Positions 37,367-49,319 of a stretch of DNA of 64,000 nucleotides are shown here, piece by piece. Where the stretch lies: positions 1 to 64,000 of the forward strand of contig OENT01000623.1 in the NCBI GenBank assembly GCA_900239685.1, read 5' to 3'. Source of the stretch: Rotaria macrura. Lineage: Eukaryota; Rotifera; Eurotatoria; Philodinida; Philodinidae. Made by a program: the position numbers and the translations under genes. Numbering within the stretch: position 1 is the stretch's first letter; every line of letters starts with the position of its first letter. The notes under the pieces were generated by a model. It had not been told where the DNA came from. It did no database searches and worked only from the letters and a program-made list of their open reading frames with translations.

Positions 37367-38463
37367 TTCAATTTTACTTTTTTTAATAAACTTCGATCCC
37401 TCTCTATTACCAATGAGCAATCTTTCGTTGAAGCAGCTTCTACGGAAATTCTATCTCTAATATACCTGTTCAGGATCCCCCAAATGGCAACTACGTGGGT
37501 TCCAAGTATGAGAATCCAACCTTTTTATGAAAAATCGAATATTTCAAGTTCGAAAGGTGTAAGTATATCCCTTGCTTGTACATTTAATGGAGCATTTCTT
37601 CATGGTAACATCCATGCACACCCATACACTACACTTACATTCTACATATGCCGTCGACTAGCGTCACGATTTTTTCATTCTTTCTCATAATCTGAACGTT
37701 GAATGAAAAATTATCTTAAAAAACATGAATGGTTTTCTGAACGAGTTGTGTTTTCCGTTGGAGATTTTGTGTTTCATTTAGTTGCATCTAATTAAACACA
37801 CCATTTAAATGTTCAAATTGAATATGATCTTGTTTTTGTCCATGACAAACGAAATACGAGTGCTCTTTTCCACCATCCACCGGATCTTCGTGAATCTATA
37901 TGAGCGATTAATTTTTTTAAAAATGAAAGACGATTTAGTGATAGTTGGAAAACATTGATCAAGCAAAATGTGAATTCTGGCATATCACCATGCTCAAGCA
38001 ACACTTGCAAAACATTCCATTTCTGCTTCTTATAGAAATTCGGAATACTCCCCAGAAAGGGCATTCGGTATTCATGATGCCATTTCTCCTTTCCAATTAC
38101 GAAACCTTAAAGATGTTGCTCTTGAAAATAATTTTCACATAATTATTTACTTTATATCACGTCAAAAACTAATGAAAGCAATATTTTGAACTTTTAAAAG
38201 GCTCATACGCTTCTGGCTTCAACTCAGTGCTTGCTAGTGGGCTGATAGAAATACCATGTAGTGTAGAAAGTATATACGAACGATCAATTCGACGTTATTC
38301 ACATTCTGGTTGCGCTATAGATGAGAAAGAGATATGCTTGACTAAGAAAATTTGAAAACTACCATTTTCATTCCATTTCGAGAGTTCTATTAACATCTTC
38401 AATTTAGTAAACGAAAGACAGACGGCACTACATGAATACTTGAAAAAATTCTTTTTGAGATAG
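37367..38463 (+). pseudogene. Broken coding remnant, family unknown
   Basis: A long stretch of plus-strand sequence reads as protein-like text with several breaks. Recognisable pieces are FNKLRSLSITNEQSFVEAAS, then MATTWVPSMRIQPFYEKSN (from 37484), HGNIHAHPYTTLTFYICRR, KKHEWFSERVVFSVGDFVFH, QIEYDLVFVHDKRNTSALFH, and after a frame change SYASGFNSVLASGLIEIPC and FNLVNERQTALHEYLKKFF. Together about 350 residues are visible. I do not recognise the family and cannot say whether it derives from a host gene or from a mobile or viral element, so I treat it as a fossil. It directly follows the palindromic element. Confidence 0.5.
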
Positions 38464-38651
38464 AAGATGATTGATTTTCAATAATTAATTGATTTGTTTA
38501 GACACTCGTAAGAATGATCATTGAATATAGATCTTCGGAGCACGTAGACTTCAATGGAACTTTTTCTCAATCGACGAACACGGTGACTGCATAGTATCAC
38601 ACACTTGTCATTTAATCGTTATATAAAATAAAGTTTCACAAATCTTCTTTT

Positions 38652-39509
38652 TTACAAGTGATTTAAAACTGTGTGCAAAATTTGTTGCACTGAGTTTTTC
38701 ATTAAGTTGAAATAATTCGTTGTATCTCGTGCAATGTAATCATCAGCAATCGATTTCAGATAGCTTTCACCATAATAGAAACATTGTGTATAGTTAAAGA
38801 ATATTGATAATAGAATGGGAAACATTGTAAGGACCATCGCTAAAACCATACTCAATAACACGTGTGGTATATCTTTTCTACTGAACATGAAGGAACATAA
38901 TGCTTGCTTTTCTGACTTCTCTTCTTTCGAAAGCTCTCTTTCCTTGATTTCAATTGGTAACTCCTTGATTTTATCGTAGATTTCAAATCCAGTTATAGCA
39001 AGATAGACACACACCCCAATGTGTATAACCGAAATCCAAATATAGATGATAAACATTGGCAAGACGTGAGTGAGAATAAAAGGCAACACGAGGCAAGTGA
39101 CAAATACAAGTGATACGACTATGATGATCAATGTAGCGTAATGATCCAGCCAACGGAAGCTGCCTCGGTTAGCATCTATATTAAACACTTTCTTGTAGCC
39201 TAGCATGTAAGTTTTGTACACACAGTTCAGCAGTGTCGTTGAATAGGAAACAAAAACATAGTTGAACAGACGATAGGCAAAAACATTGTAACAATTCCAT
39301 GATGTTGCTGTCGAAGACGATGACACAGTGCATGTTGACTGGATCGCACAATACCAAATAGGCTGTCCGGTTATTAATAAGCAATTGATGGCGTCAAAAT
39401 AATCGATATCCATCATGCTGCGTAGTTTCTTCAGACGATTTCTATTTACAAGAGCATCGCCACTGTCATCGGCTATTGTAACGTGGAATTTAAAACAAAT
39501 GGAAAGTAT
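38652..39509 (-). CDS. Four-helix membrane protein, 3' exon(s)
   Basis: An open frame of 285 codons plus stop. An ATG at 39416 (MMDIDYFDAINC) gives 254 residues, but the frame stays open and protein-like upstream (HVTIADDSGDALVNRNRLKK) back to a splice acceptor CTTAG at 39510-39511. The true start is therefore probably in an unseen upstream exon. Hydrophobic segments: around FAYRLFNYVFVSYSTTLLNC, YATLIIIVVSLVFVTCLVLP, a following LPMFIIYIWISVIHIGVCVY, and VLLSMVLAMVLTMFPILLSI. A charged loop EIKERELSKEEKSEKQ lies before the last helix, and a C-terminal domain of about 55 residues follows it. I recognise no family; it could be an ion-channel or receptor-like protein particular to this lineage. 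Confidence 0.6.
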   Translation of the reverse strand: MLSICFKFHVTIADDSGDALVNRNRLKKLRSMMDIDYFDAINCLLITGQPIWYCAIQSTCTVSSSSTATSWNCYNVFAYRLFNYVFVSYSTTLLNCVYKTYMLGYKKVFNIDANRGSFRWLDHYATLIIIVVSLVFVTCLVLPFILTHVLPMFIIYIWISVIHIGVCVYLAITGFEIYDKIKELPIEIKERELSKEEKSEKQALCSFMFSRKDIPHVLLSMVLAMVLTMFPILLSIFFNYTQCFYYGESYLKSIADDYIARDTTNYFNLMKNSVQQILHTVLNHL

Positions 39510-39835
39510 CTAAGCTTATTTCTTAATAAAACAATGTCAAATCTGTTTGAATTCGTCTAAGTAGCCAAAGTCAAATAAATAAGGAAGAGCACATCTGTTT
39601 TAGTTTTAGGTTAAGACTGCAAATACAAGAGATACATGTGGATCAATCCATGTCGACTTTTTTCGAAGTATTAGTGCGCATGAAAAATGTTTACTATATG
39701 ATAGGAAAATTTTCGTGGTTCTAGACACATTTTTCTAATTTTATCGCTATCAAATCCGTTTAGGATACGTGTATATTTGTATTCTTGTGTCGAGATGTTT
39801 CATTTCAACAGCCGTGAAACACATCTGAAGTTCTC

Positions 39836-40057
39836 TTGAATGAAATATTAAAAGCTTCATTTCAACTAACGATTTTATGCTACTCGTTACTCTATTTTTT
39901 GGCATTAGGAATATTTGTGTTCGTTAAGATACTTATGCCATTAAGAAAAAGTGAAATAGAAAAACAAAAAGTAAACAATTTTCATTTTCGCTATTTTCAC
40001 ACGACCGAAAGCTATAGAATTAAAAAGCAGAGAAATTGCATCGTTCTGTTTAACTAA
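39836..40057 (+). CDS. Doubtful single-helix membrane exon
   Basis: Open frame with one strong hydrophobic helix (LTILCYSLLYFLALGIFVFV) followed by basic residues (LRKSEIEKQK), the layout of a type-III or tail-anchored segment. It has no ATG at its 5' end. A TTTCAACAG acceptor lies about 25 nt upstream but leads to a stop in this frame. Weak evidence. Confidence 0.15.
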   Translation: MNEILKASFQLTILCYSLLYFLALGIFVFVKILMPLRKSEIEKQKVNNFHFRYFHTTESYRIKKQRNCIVLFN

Positions 40058-40222
40058 CTGATTTGAAGGTTCAGATGCATTTCTCGCTAAAACATATATT
40101 TAATAAGACAAGACTATAAGCCTGAAAACAAAGAGTGTTTGAGACAGCTTGAGAAGCAACGTTGAAAAATATAAGTGTAATAGTTTTTAATGAGCTATCC
40201 GATGGTGTTGATCCTTTAAGAT

Positions 40223-40689
40223 TAGGCATGCAACGAACCCGAACCAGAGTTCGTAGTTCGGACCGAACAGTTCGGGATTTGGGTTCGGGTTTCAGTTCGG
40301 TCTTAGAGTTCGGGTTCGGGTTCGGACTTGGGTTCGTGTTCGGTCTTAGGGTTCGGATCTATTTCTAGTGTGGGTTTGGTTTAAGCTTCTCACTTTGAAA
40401 GATGGGCTAATGAGCAAAATACTGGCAGTAGTAAGCTCTTGTATCCGAATTTTTCAAAATTCGAACTAAATAGATGTAAACAAGACTTCTGATTAGTTCA
40501 TGTCAATTGCTCTGAAATCCTTTTGCTATCGGGTTGCTTTTGATTCTTATCGAATCTTCCACAATAGTTTTAGTCGAGATCGAACACGAACCCTATATAC
40601 GACCCCGAACCCGAACCTTATAACCGAACCCTATAATCGAACCCGAACCCTATAGCAGAACCCGAACGTTCGGGTTCGTTGCATGCCTA
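40223..40689. mobile_element. 467-bp hAT-like MITE with GTTCGGG sub-repeats
   Basis: Ends are inverted repeats: TAGGCATGCAACGAACCCGA on the left and its exact inverse on the right. The 8-bp flanks TTTAAGAT (40215-40222) and CTTACGAT (40690-40697) agree at six of eight positions, as expected for a hAT target duplication. Inside, the left 150 bp repeat GTTCGGG/GGTTCGGG and the right 120 bp repeat CGAACCC, so the arms can pair over much of their length. There is no transposase frame, so it is non-autonomous. Confidence 0.8.
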
Positions 40690-40999
40690 CTTACGATTGA
40701 TCCGTTTAGGAGTGAAAAACCTTGTCAAATAAAGAATTTAACATATTAAACGACGTTTTATGAAGCTTATCGAGAGAATTTTCCTGCGTCAATTAAAGTA
40801 ATATAACTGAGTGAATCCCTCCATTTCGAGTTCTACTTTTCACGTTTAGTCTTTCAAAAGGAAAAGATTGAAAACTATCCGGCACGACCCCCGTAGATAA
40901 ACAACATTCGTTACAAAGGTAATTTCTTTTGCATCAAATATAATTATGTCTATGTTACCTATGGCACTAGTGCTAGTTTGAATAACATCAGCGGTACCA

Positions 41000-41215
41000 G
41001 ATCAGATGTCAAAAGTCCGTTTTTTCAAGCGTTTTCGAAGAATTCGTATATTAGACCACATATTTCGAGTGTTGTGAATCAGGTATTGTATTTGAAGTAA
41101 TGCCAGATGCTCTGACAAAATTGTGTGACAATCAGTCCAAGAACAACAATCCAAAACGGTTGTATGCTGATTTGATCGGGAACGAATGTACTCAACATGG
41201 GATTGATAATCATTC
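41000..41215 (+). pseudogene. Coding-like fragment of an unrecognised gene
   Basis: One plus-strand frame reads SSVFEEFVY, a stop, then TYFECCESGIVFEVMPDALT KLCDNQSKNNNPKRLYADLI and GNECTQHGIDNHS before the next stop. It is richer in G/C and more protein-like than anything nearby. It is probably a decayed exon; no flanking splice sites or family recognised. Confidence 0.35.
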
Positions 41216-41342
41216 CTGAATTATTGTAGGTATTACTCATAATGATGTGTTCGTTTCAATTTAAAATCAGTGAAAAATATCAAAAAGTTGTTTGTAAAAG
41301 AATGTCAATCCTATCAATACTTATTCAACTATTGTTATGCTG

Positions 41343-42036
41343 ATGGCTTTGTCGCGATGGAAACAATTTATGCCATTCTGTTTCTTCTTCATCAGTTATT
41401 TTTTAACTGTCGCACGTAAGAACTTATATAAAAACACGCACGTTAGAAGCAAAAAATAATAAGGAATTTCACACTTTACACGCAGAACGAGAAAAAAATA
41501 CAAAACTGGTCTTTAATGTAGATTCTTGAATTTCTCGTCACAATGAAGATAACAATGCTCAAAATTACTGGTATTATTATTTCTGATTACACTAAGAATT
41601 TGCATTCATCTCTCAGTTTACTATGAAATCGCACTATAGGAGTTTTTTTTCAAGCATTTGTAGTCTTCATCGACAGTTGGTGATACGATGCTTCCAAACA
41701 TCAGTATCTACATATCATAAGAACGTTGTGTATTGGGACGGCGTTGCTGCCAAGTCGTCTGTCTTGTTTCTGTTCTTTCCATTTTTTTGTGCTCTTCTAA
41801 TGATTCTTGTGAGCCATGCCTTCCTCACCGTTGCAATTTTTTTCTGCTTCACTTCTTATGAAGCGAATCCTGTAAAATTGCTATCAATGACGTTTGCTGT
41901 TCACGACTTTAAAACTTATTATTTTATTTTAGAGAAAAAATACACGCTCTTCTGTATTAAAGAGAAGTACGGATTAGTTTTTCTCCAGGATTCAAACGGT
42001 CCATTATATAACATAGAGGACATTTTAAAGCTCTGA
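41343..42036 (+). CDS. Tentative three-exon membrane protein
   Basis: Exon 1 (41343-41415) encodes MALSRWKQFMPFCFFFISYF LTVA, a signal peptide or helix, and ends at a clean C|GTAAGA donor. A TTACACGCAG acceptor (near 41484) would continue QREKNTKLVFN. A second acceptor ending CATCTCTCAG (41618) would open a final exon of 139 codons (FTMKSHYRSFF...) to the stop at 42036. That exon contains a strong double helix (SVLFLFFPFFCALLMILVSH and AFLTVAIFFCFTSY) and a C-terminus LYNIEDILKL. The middle donor is weak (GTAGAT). The exon joining is my inference and no family is recognised. It could equally be fragments of a decayed gene. Confidence 0.3.
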
Positions 42037-42039
42037 TGC

Positions 42040-42915
42040 AATTTCGAGCGAGCTGTTTGTTTTTTTCGACTATCATAAAACTCATCACATTGAATTCTAA
42101 ACAAAGAGAACTGAACGATCATAACGAAAATCCGATACATGTATATAATAAATATGAAAAGCTAAATATCAAATTTCAAATAAGTCAATAATTTATTTTC
42201 AACAAGATGGTTAATCTGTGTCTGCTAATAAAATTAGAGTGTGAGCAGACGTTGGTAAGTGTATTATTATCTGTTACACTTTATATTTAACTCACATCCG
42301 CAGTGTGACGAATACTTTTCTAAAATGTAATCAGTATTTCTATTTTATTCAACGTTTTTTAACTCATTTTTATTTCTATTTTTAATCTTGCTGATAATCA
42401 GATAACTAAAAGATAATTCTACTGGACGAACAAAATATTGTGTATTGTTCTCTCGTTCAGAAAGTTGAATATGTTGAAAAAAGTGTAATGATTGTTGTAA
42501 AAATAAATATATAGATTATTTGACAAGATTGTGTTAACAAAATGTATGTATTCACGATATGTTTTTGGATGCGTAATTTGAATGCATCGAATCACATCGA
42601 ATTTACACTTGAATAAATCATGTTATCGGTCAAAACAATGACTTGGCTGAACTAATGTTAGGTGTTAAAAAAAAAGAAAGGTGTATTGTGTTGATTTCTC
42701 ATTCCATCACAACTTCACATTCTCAAACGTTAGACTTGGAAAGGCGTAAATATATTTATAATACGATGTGTTTGTAAAACTATTTTCGATTATGTAGCAA
42801 GTATTTCATTGAGAAATGTCCAATTTTTCAAATACGAAACTACTTTACAAAAATTATTCTCGGATAACATATGAAACTATATCTATGATCAACTACTGGT
42901 TGTAAACATGTTCAT
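42040..42915. other. Intergenic, nothing recognised
   Basis: AT-rich sequence without supportable open frames. Confidence 0.5.
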
Positions 42916-43790
42916 TTACGTATTTGAATGAACGGCTCGAAGTTGTCGCCAATAAAGCAATTTTTTCATTTTAAATCGAATGTCAGGTAATGAACAAATG
43001 CAGATCAACGGGAAAAGAAGAACATCGAACAAGGCAAACACCAGCATGCCGGTGAGAGGAAGAGTTGCTACACCACATACGCTTAGTAATGTGCCAAATG
43101 TGTATAGGAAAGTACAAAAAAGGAAAAGAGACAATATCGATAACATTTGAAGGATCATTTTACGATGTTTTCGCCATTGAATAGGTTGGTGCATGCGATC
43201 TTTTTGCAGAGGAGTACGTGCAATAAGAGTACCATTGAATACAACAATTATTAATGTGGGTAAATTCTCATCGTCTATTGTCTCGCACAAGAGCGCAACC
43301 CGATCACTAAAATAGCAATAGTTGTAACACGTAGCAGCTGTATAATCAATGGCAATTTCGCACGACGGGAAGAAAAAAGTGGGGATATATAAAATAAAAC
43401 AATAGAGAATAATTATGGTAGGAGGAAGATAATGAATAAAAAAAATGTTTCTTTTTCGTTGCTATCCAACTATCACGAAAGATGAGAATATGTCGTTCGA
43501 TAACGGCCCAAGCGACAAGCGTCAGTTGTAAGAAATAAAGTGTCCGATCGATATATGCCGAGAAAACACAAAACATAGGTGTGTGAAACATGGCTGCTTT
43601 GAAATGGTACGATTATAGAAACCATGGAAAATCAATCAATTCCATTATTAGATCACACAAAAGAACAATCACGATTGCATTGTTAATTTAATGCAAGACG
43701 TAGATTTCGATCGGATAGAAACCTGTAGAAGAGTAATAGGTAGGAAATACATGATGGTATCAGCAATATAAGATAAACCCCAAATCAAAC
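42916..43790 (-). pseudogene. Broken rhodopsin-like GPCR (all seven helices visible)
   Basis: Reading the minus strand from 43790: helix 1 GVYLILLIPSCISYLLLFYR with the loop FLSDRNLRLALN; then a frame change and helix 2 NAIVIVLLCDLIMELIDFPW FL, a stop, SYHFKAAMFHTPMFCVFSAY, helix 3 YFLQLTLVAWAVIERHILIF (ERH at the DRY position), and helix 4 with IYPHFF. After a second frame change at a run of six T's come PSCEIAIDYTAATCYNYC, helix 5 LPTLIIVVFNGTLIA, the basic loop QWRKHRK, helix 6 ILSLFLFCTFLYTFGTLLSV and helix 7 LVFALFDVLLFPLICICSL with a Lys-rich tail. Overall layout matches the orphan receptor families common in bdelloids (known style; assignment inferred). Two frame changes and one stop argue for a pseudogene, though base errors at homopolymers remain possible. 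Confidence 0.65.
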
Positions 43791-43799
43791 TTCATTAGG

Positions 43800-46700
43800 G
43801 ATTATTATTGCAAAAAAAATAGTAGTAGTGCTATTGTAGGAATCATTGAAAGGACCAGTACTGTCTGAACCGCTAGACATTAAGTAGAAAAAAAAGTGTA
43901 AGAATACAGATGTATAAAAGATTATTTATTTTGTTTACTGAAGAGAATACAGGATAATATTTTCGTCGTGATTATAAACTACACGGATGCTTCTTTTTTT
44001 GAAATTTTACTTGGCGGCACTCAGGCTTCATCTCATTCAAAAAGACTGTATTACTTTGTCAAAAATTCTCGATATTTCTTTCAAATGTATATACTGGAAA
44101 ATTATGAGAGCATGAAAAGTACTTCTGTTAGAATGATGCTGTGACACCAATATAAGAAGACAACAACAAGCACGAGTAGAAATTGTAAATCCTTTGCAAT
44201 GTGTTGCATGGTAGCTCTATAATTTTCTCAAATGATCAACTATGTAGACATTTGAAACTATAGAAAGCAGAAACTGTGAGAGTGAAAAAGGATTACATTG
44301 CATGTGTACGATGAAAATAAAGATTTCAATTGAAGTATTGAAAGCACTCGTGTGATTCTATTTCGGCTAAGAATAGCGTCATGTCACTAGAATATAAAGT
44401 ATTCACTATAATTTCGAATATCCCAAGGGCTAATTTTGTTCACGTCATAGAAAACTATGACAAGATCCTTCAATAATGAGACCATCTACATCATCCGGCA
44501 GTGATTATTATATCAGTTTTACGAAGTGGAAGTCAAGTACGCTTACAACAAAATTTTGATAGCACTCTTTTTATGTTGAATCGTGCGTTAAAATTATACA
44601 ACATGAGTTTTATTTCACAACATGTATGTGTAGTAGAGATCGAGTAATATCGATCTATCTAATACAAAAAAGAAACAAAGAGTTTTAATGCTAAGAACAA
44701 TATGATTAAAAACAATTGAAAAGTAATATTTTTATTTTCCATTTTATGTGCCTTAGTAAATAAATTAAACTGAATAAATTATCGACCCAGAACCAAAAAC
44801 TGTATTTCAAAGAGCTCTATAGGTCTATTTCTGCCTTCCATGTTAGTCGATCGTTGGAATGGCAGCTTCATTAAGTGTGAATATTGACTAAGAAACTGTC
44901 AACATCCACATCCATGGCTGAATCTCTCTACTATGGATATAAATTATGAAAAAATTCGATTCTCTTTTTTCTTCGATTTCTTTGAAAAACCTTTATGTGT
45001 GCCATGAACACATTGGTTTTTTCGAATGGCAAGTACGAAATTTCTAGCAACTTGTTGTAGACTTGAGCAATTCTCTCGATTTCAGTCGTCTTCCGTCAAA
45101 TCTGATGACAAATTGTGAGTTTTAAGAAAAAAAACAAGTCTTCTTCAGTGTGATGGTGGTGAAGTACGAAAATAAATGAAGGACACAGATGCATGGTTCA
45201 CATCTATCGGTCCACATTGTCAGACCACAAGTTATATTAACCATCAATATGTACGTGTGACAGTGCATGTTCAAATTAATTTGAATACAATAGCAGCAAC
45301 AAAGTTTATTTCTTCCTGTTATTGATCCTTCAGTGAATGGAATAAAAATTGTAGAGGCTTATGACACACTCATTGTCAGTTTGATTCGACTAAACAAGAT
45401 TGTCTTATGGTCAAGCGACATATAAAATAGCGTATTTCATCAATTGTAATCGATAAGATCAACAATGTTTTGAAAGAAATTGATAGAGAAGATTAGAACT
45501 AACTAAGCATGCTTTCATTTTAGAAAAACAAAGCTCTAAAGGAAATCGTTACTCTCCGAAAGTAATTCTTCGCTACTATCAAGATTAAGTAAAATCCTTC
45601 TTTAAGCACTAAATAGATTTCAATTTTCTGACCACCAGTACTTTTAAGATAATGATAATATAAATCAGTGTAGCATCTATGTGACCCCACACGTACAAGT
45701 TAGAGTGTGAATACAAGACAGGCACTACAGTTTATTTTACTTGACAGATCCTTCCATTAATGGAGAAAAGCATAAATATGGTAATGACGCTCATTGATTG
45801 CAAACGTGAGCATGCATGGTCATCATTTTCTAGGCTTCAGCGACGTGGAAGATTGTGATTTTTGCGAAAAATTTCTTTAATACTGGAAAAAGAAGGTGAA
45901 AAATTCTGTTGATGAAAACTAGACTAAGAATCTTCGAGTGTGTTTATATTTTAGGAAAGAGAGACTGTAAAAAGTCGATTTATTAACTAACAAAAAGCTG
46001 TCTTGTGTGAATAGATTAAGCATGCAATATCGGAATCGCTCTATTCGTCTAATTTATCTCGAACCTGGTTAATTTTCTCGAAACAGTAGACAAAATTAGC
46101 ATGAACATGTGACGGAACACCTGCTTATAAAGATTCAGACATAATCTGATATATATTCTATTCTTGATGGTGAAGTCCATGGGGGTGACAAAACTTTATT
46201 TCAGCATCAGTTTCAAAGCATAAAGTTTAAAGAAACTCATAGGAAAAAATAGCATGATTATAGTGATCCGTGCCGAAAACTCTCTATGACATGTGACCTT
46301 ACATGTTGAAACGAAAATTGATGCATAAATTCAGTCGAAGGCATTGCCGAACGCCATAGGATACCAACGTAGGGGACAATACGACGTCTTCAGTAAAATA
46401 AAAGGATTTTCAAGTAATGAATAGAAACAACATTTTTCTATTACGAAAATTCAAAACTTGTCTCATCTGTTAGGAGAACAATCTGCTAATCATATATTTA
46501 TATATATTATTGCAATAGTTGTTTTTTTTTTTGCATATTCCAATGTTCTCAAGCTTCAATTTCAATTTCGACTCTTTACCTTTCGCTTTAATTACCATTT
46601 ACTTGCCATTTTGATATACATCTTCTTTTTTGTAGATTTTAATTTTTCAATTTTCACAATAGAAATTAAACCTTTTTGGTCGATTGCTACAACGAAAATG

Positions 46701-49317
46701 TGGAAACTGGCAAGTTGAAATTGTCCTTTCTTCTCGAAATAATTGAGCTGGTTTTAGATTGGTTCGATACAACTGAAAGAATACGATTCAACAGAACTTA
46801 ATAGCTAACTGTACCGTCCACCTCACAGATATATTGCATTTCTGGATATACGATTAAGTTCGATCTAATATGACAAACGAATCTTACCATATTTAATGTT
46901 ATTCAGTTATTTTATAAACTTGAACAATGACCGAAACAATTCTATGAAACTTTCATCTACACTATTTTCGATTCATTTCATTGCAACATTACTATGAATC
47001 CTCATTGTCGTCATTTAATTAATTAATTAACTACTATCTTTGTTTAGTAGATGTAGAGGATAGTTTATCAAAAGCTAAATATGCACAATTCATATTGATT
47101 ATGTTCATTCAGTATTAAACTTGTTTCAAACTTTGCTTATAGATGAATGTGGTAATTAATCAAAAATCTCTTAAGAGATATTCATTTACACTGTAGATAT
47201 TGAGCATTTGACTTGTTAAAATATTTAGTCGAAAATAAACATAATTAATAATGAGATAATTTCTATCACTTGTTGATCTACATTGTGTTTATCAAGTAAC
47301 TAAGTAACATAGTCTAATATATGTACATAAGTGTAATAAAAATGTGATCAAAGACTTTGTAAGTATTAATTATTTATCTTTACTATGGTCATGTTTTACT
47401 TCACCTGCAATTGTCTTTAGCTGAAGATGAATACTATAGTTGATTAGAATGTTCCTATGACCTGTTTATCTNTGATTAAGCATTTAACACTCTTTAGGTT
47501 CTGTTCAAAGATGAGCGTAATAGTTGAGCCGAATGTTGTAATGAACCATTCATGTTTGTTGTAATCATCATGTGTATTGAGTTTAATTCGATTTTTTGCT
47601 GAAAAATTGAGACTAGTTGTCGATGAGAATCATGTTATGAATCATTCATTTTCATTATCATCATTCAGAATTCGACATTTTATTCCTACTTTTAGTTGAG
47701 AAGAAAACAAAAGATATTTGAATAGAATGCTTGTTGAAGGAAGTAGACTACTGTCGGATCCGTCATCTTACAGAAAATACATCCATCGTTACATGAAAAA
47801 GAACAATAAGTGATTAAATTCATGAGTAAGACAGATATGTTATATTTCGACGAGACTTTGTGTCATCACTATGAATTTCTTAGTATCGTTAGTATATAGT
47901 ATTTTCGCGTTTAGGAAATAGAAAAAATGCACTCTTACATCATCAATATCAATCCAATATTATTGACTATAAACAAAAAAACACTCATTTTCGACGCTTC
48001 TATTCTCACTTTTTTCTTCGAAATTTTCCTCTCAATTCGAAATTACTAAAACACTTCGTTCTTAATGTATTCTCTCTTCTCTGCATTAATAAACATCTGA
48101 GAAGACTTCTAGGTGTAAATGTTGACGAGAAAGTCACGAGACTCTATGTTTTTTTTCTCATGCTATTACTTGTAAATCATAAAATTAGAAAGACAATTGG
48201 AAAAAATTATTAATTAACTTAACTTATGAGTAACACTAGATCTGCCGATGTGGATCTTTCTCAAGCTATTAATTAGGACAAGAAGATATGCTGCTTGAAA
48301 AATAACTATGTAGTAGAATTTGAAAAACGAAGGCGAAGGCTTTAGTTAGTAATCCACACTATGGATTACACCAACGAGAGCATCCGAACTCTCTCTCTCT
48401 AACACATTCATCCAAACAAATGCTGGTACCAGAAGATTTTATCTTAAGTCCACATAGTAAAATATAAGTGTTAGTGACATATAAATAATAAAGATTGTTT
48501 TGAGCACAGTGAATCGTTAGAAGGATATCAAGAAGTAAATCTTTCATCGTTAATAATATCATCGATGGGATCTACAATTTAATTCTATTCGCTAGATAGA
48601 TTAAAAATTAGAGCTATCTAAAAATCTATTTTAACTTGTTTCTTTAGTATCATCAAATTATTCTAAGTTTTATTGAATGCTAAACTATGACTTTCGTTAT
48701 GGCCGAACATTGTACTTTATCGGTATACACGGATGCGTAGCCTTGATATAGGATGCTTTAACAAATTACTTTCTATCATATTACTTCAATGGCTCCCATA
48801 GAAATGACAAACTGACGTCAGATAAACATTCCAAATGTTTATCTTATCATGCTGGATTAAGATTAAGAGATAGTATTATTGCCAACGACTTGAAATATGT
48901 TATTTTTAAATGCAATTATCATCATCAGTCCGCTAAACCAAAGAGGTGTAGTCAATATGAAATATTCTTAATTAATGGTGCGAAAGAATTATATATCTTA
49001 CCAACGGTTGCAATTTTTATTTTAGTTAGTGGTTATATAAATTTCATACAGTCGTCAGAATAGTTTAGAACTATGTTTGTCGACCCTGTCGTTACTAGAA
49101 CTATTCTAGAATCTAATATGAAAAGCATGATGTGCTTTTTTTAATCTCTGGTAAATACGTCAACCTACATTACGTATTCAGGGATTATGCGTTTACTGCA
49201 TTCTGTGATATTTTTAATTTATTTTTAGACTAATTTCATAATGAAATCTTGCATTCAATACAGTAAATCGGTGTCTGGAGTAAACGAACATTTCTTGATA
49301 ATTACTTAACGAGTATA
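43800..49317. other. Gene-empty region with possible old duplications
   Basis: About 5.5 kb with no supportable gene. Loosely similar blocks recur at about 45230-45540, 45690-45980 and 46070-46230 (shared words around TTTATTT...GATCCTTC and TTTTAG(A/G)AAA), suggesting an old, strongly diverged tandem duplication. TTAATTAATTAATTAA lies at about 47017. The single ambiguous base N is at 47472. A short CT run is at 48390. Confidence 0.4.
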
Positions 49318-49319
49318 TA

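Noticed and set aside
40162-40368. 68-codon frame rich in Arg, Ser and Phe-Gly (FGFGFGLGF)
   Set aside because: It lies in the GTTCGGG sub-repeats of the hAT-like MITE and is not a gene.
47472-47472. Single N in the sequence
   Set aside because: An assembly or base-calling ambiguity in intergenic DNA, not a biological signal.
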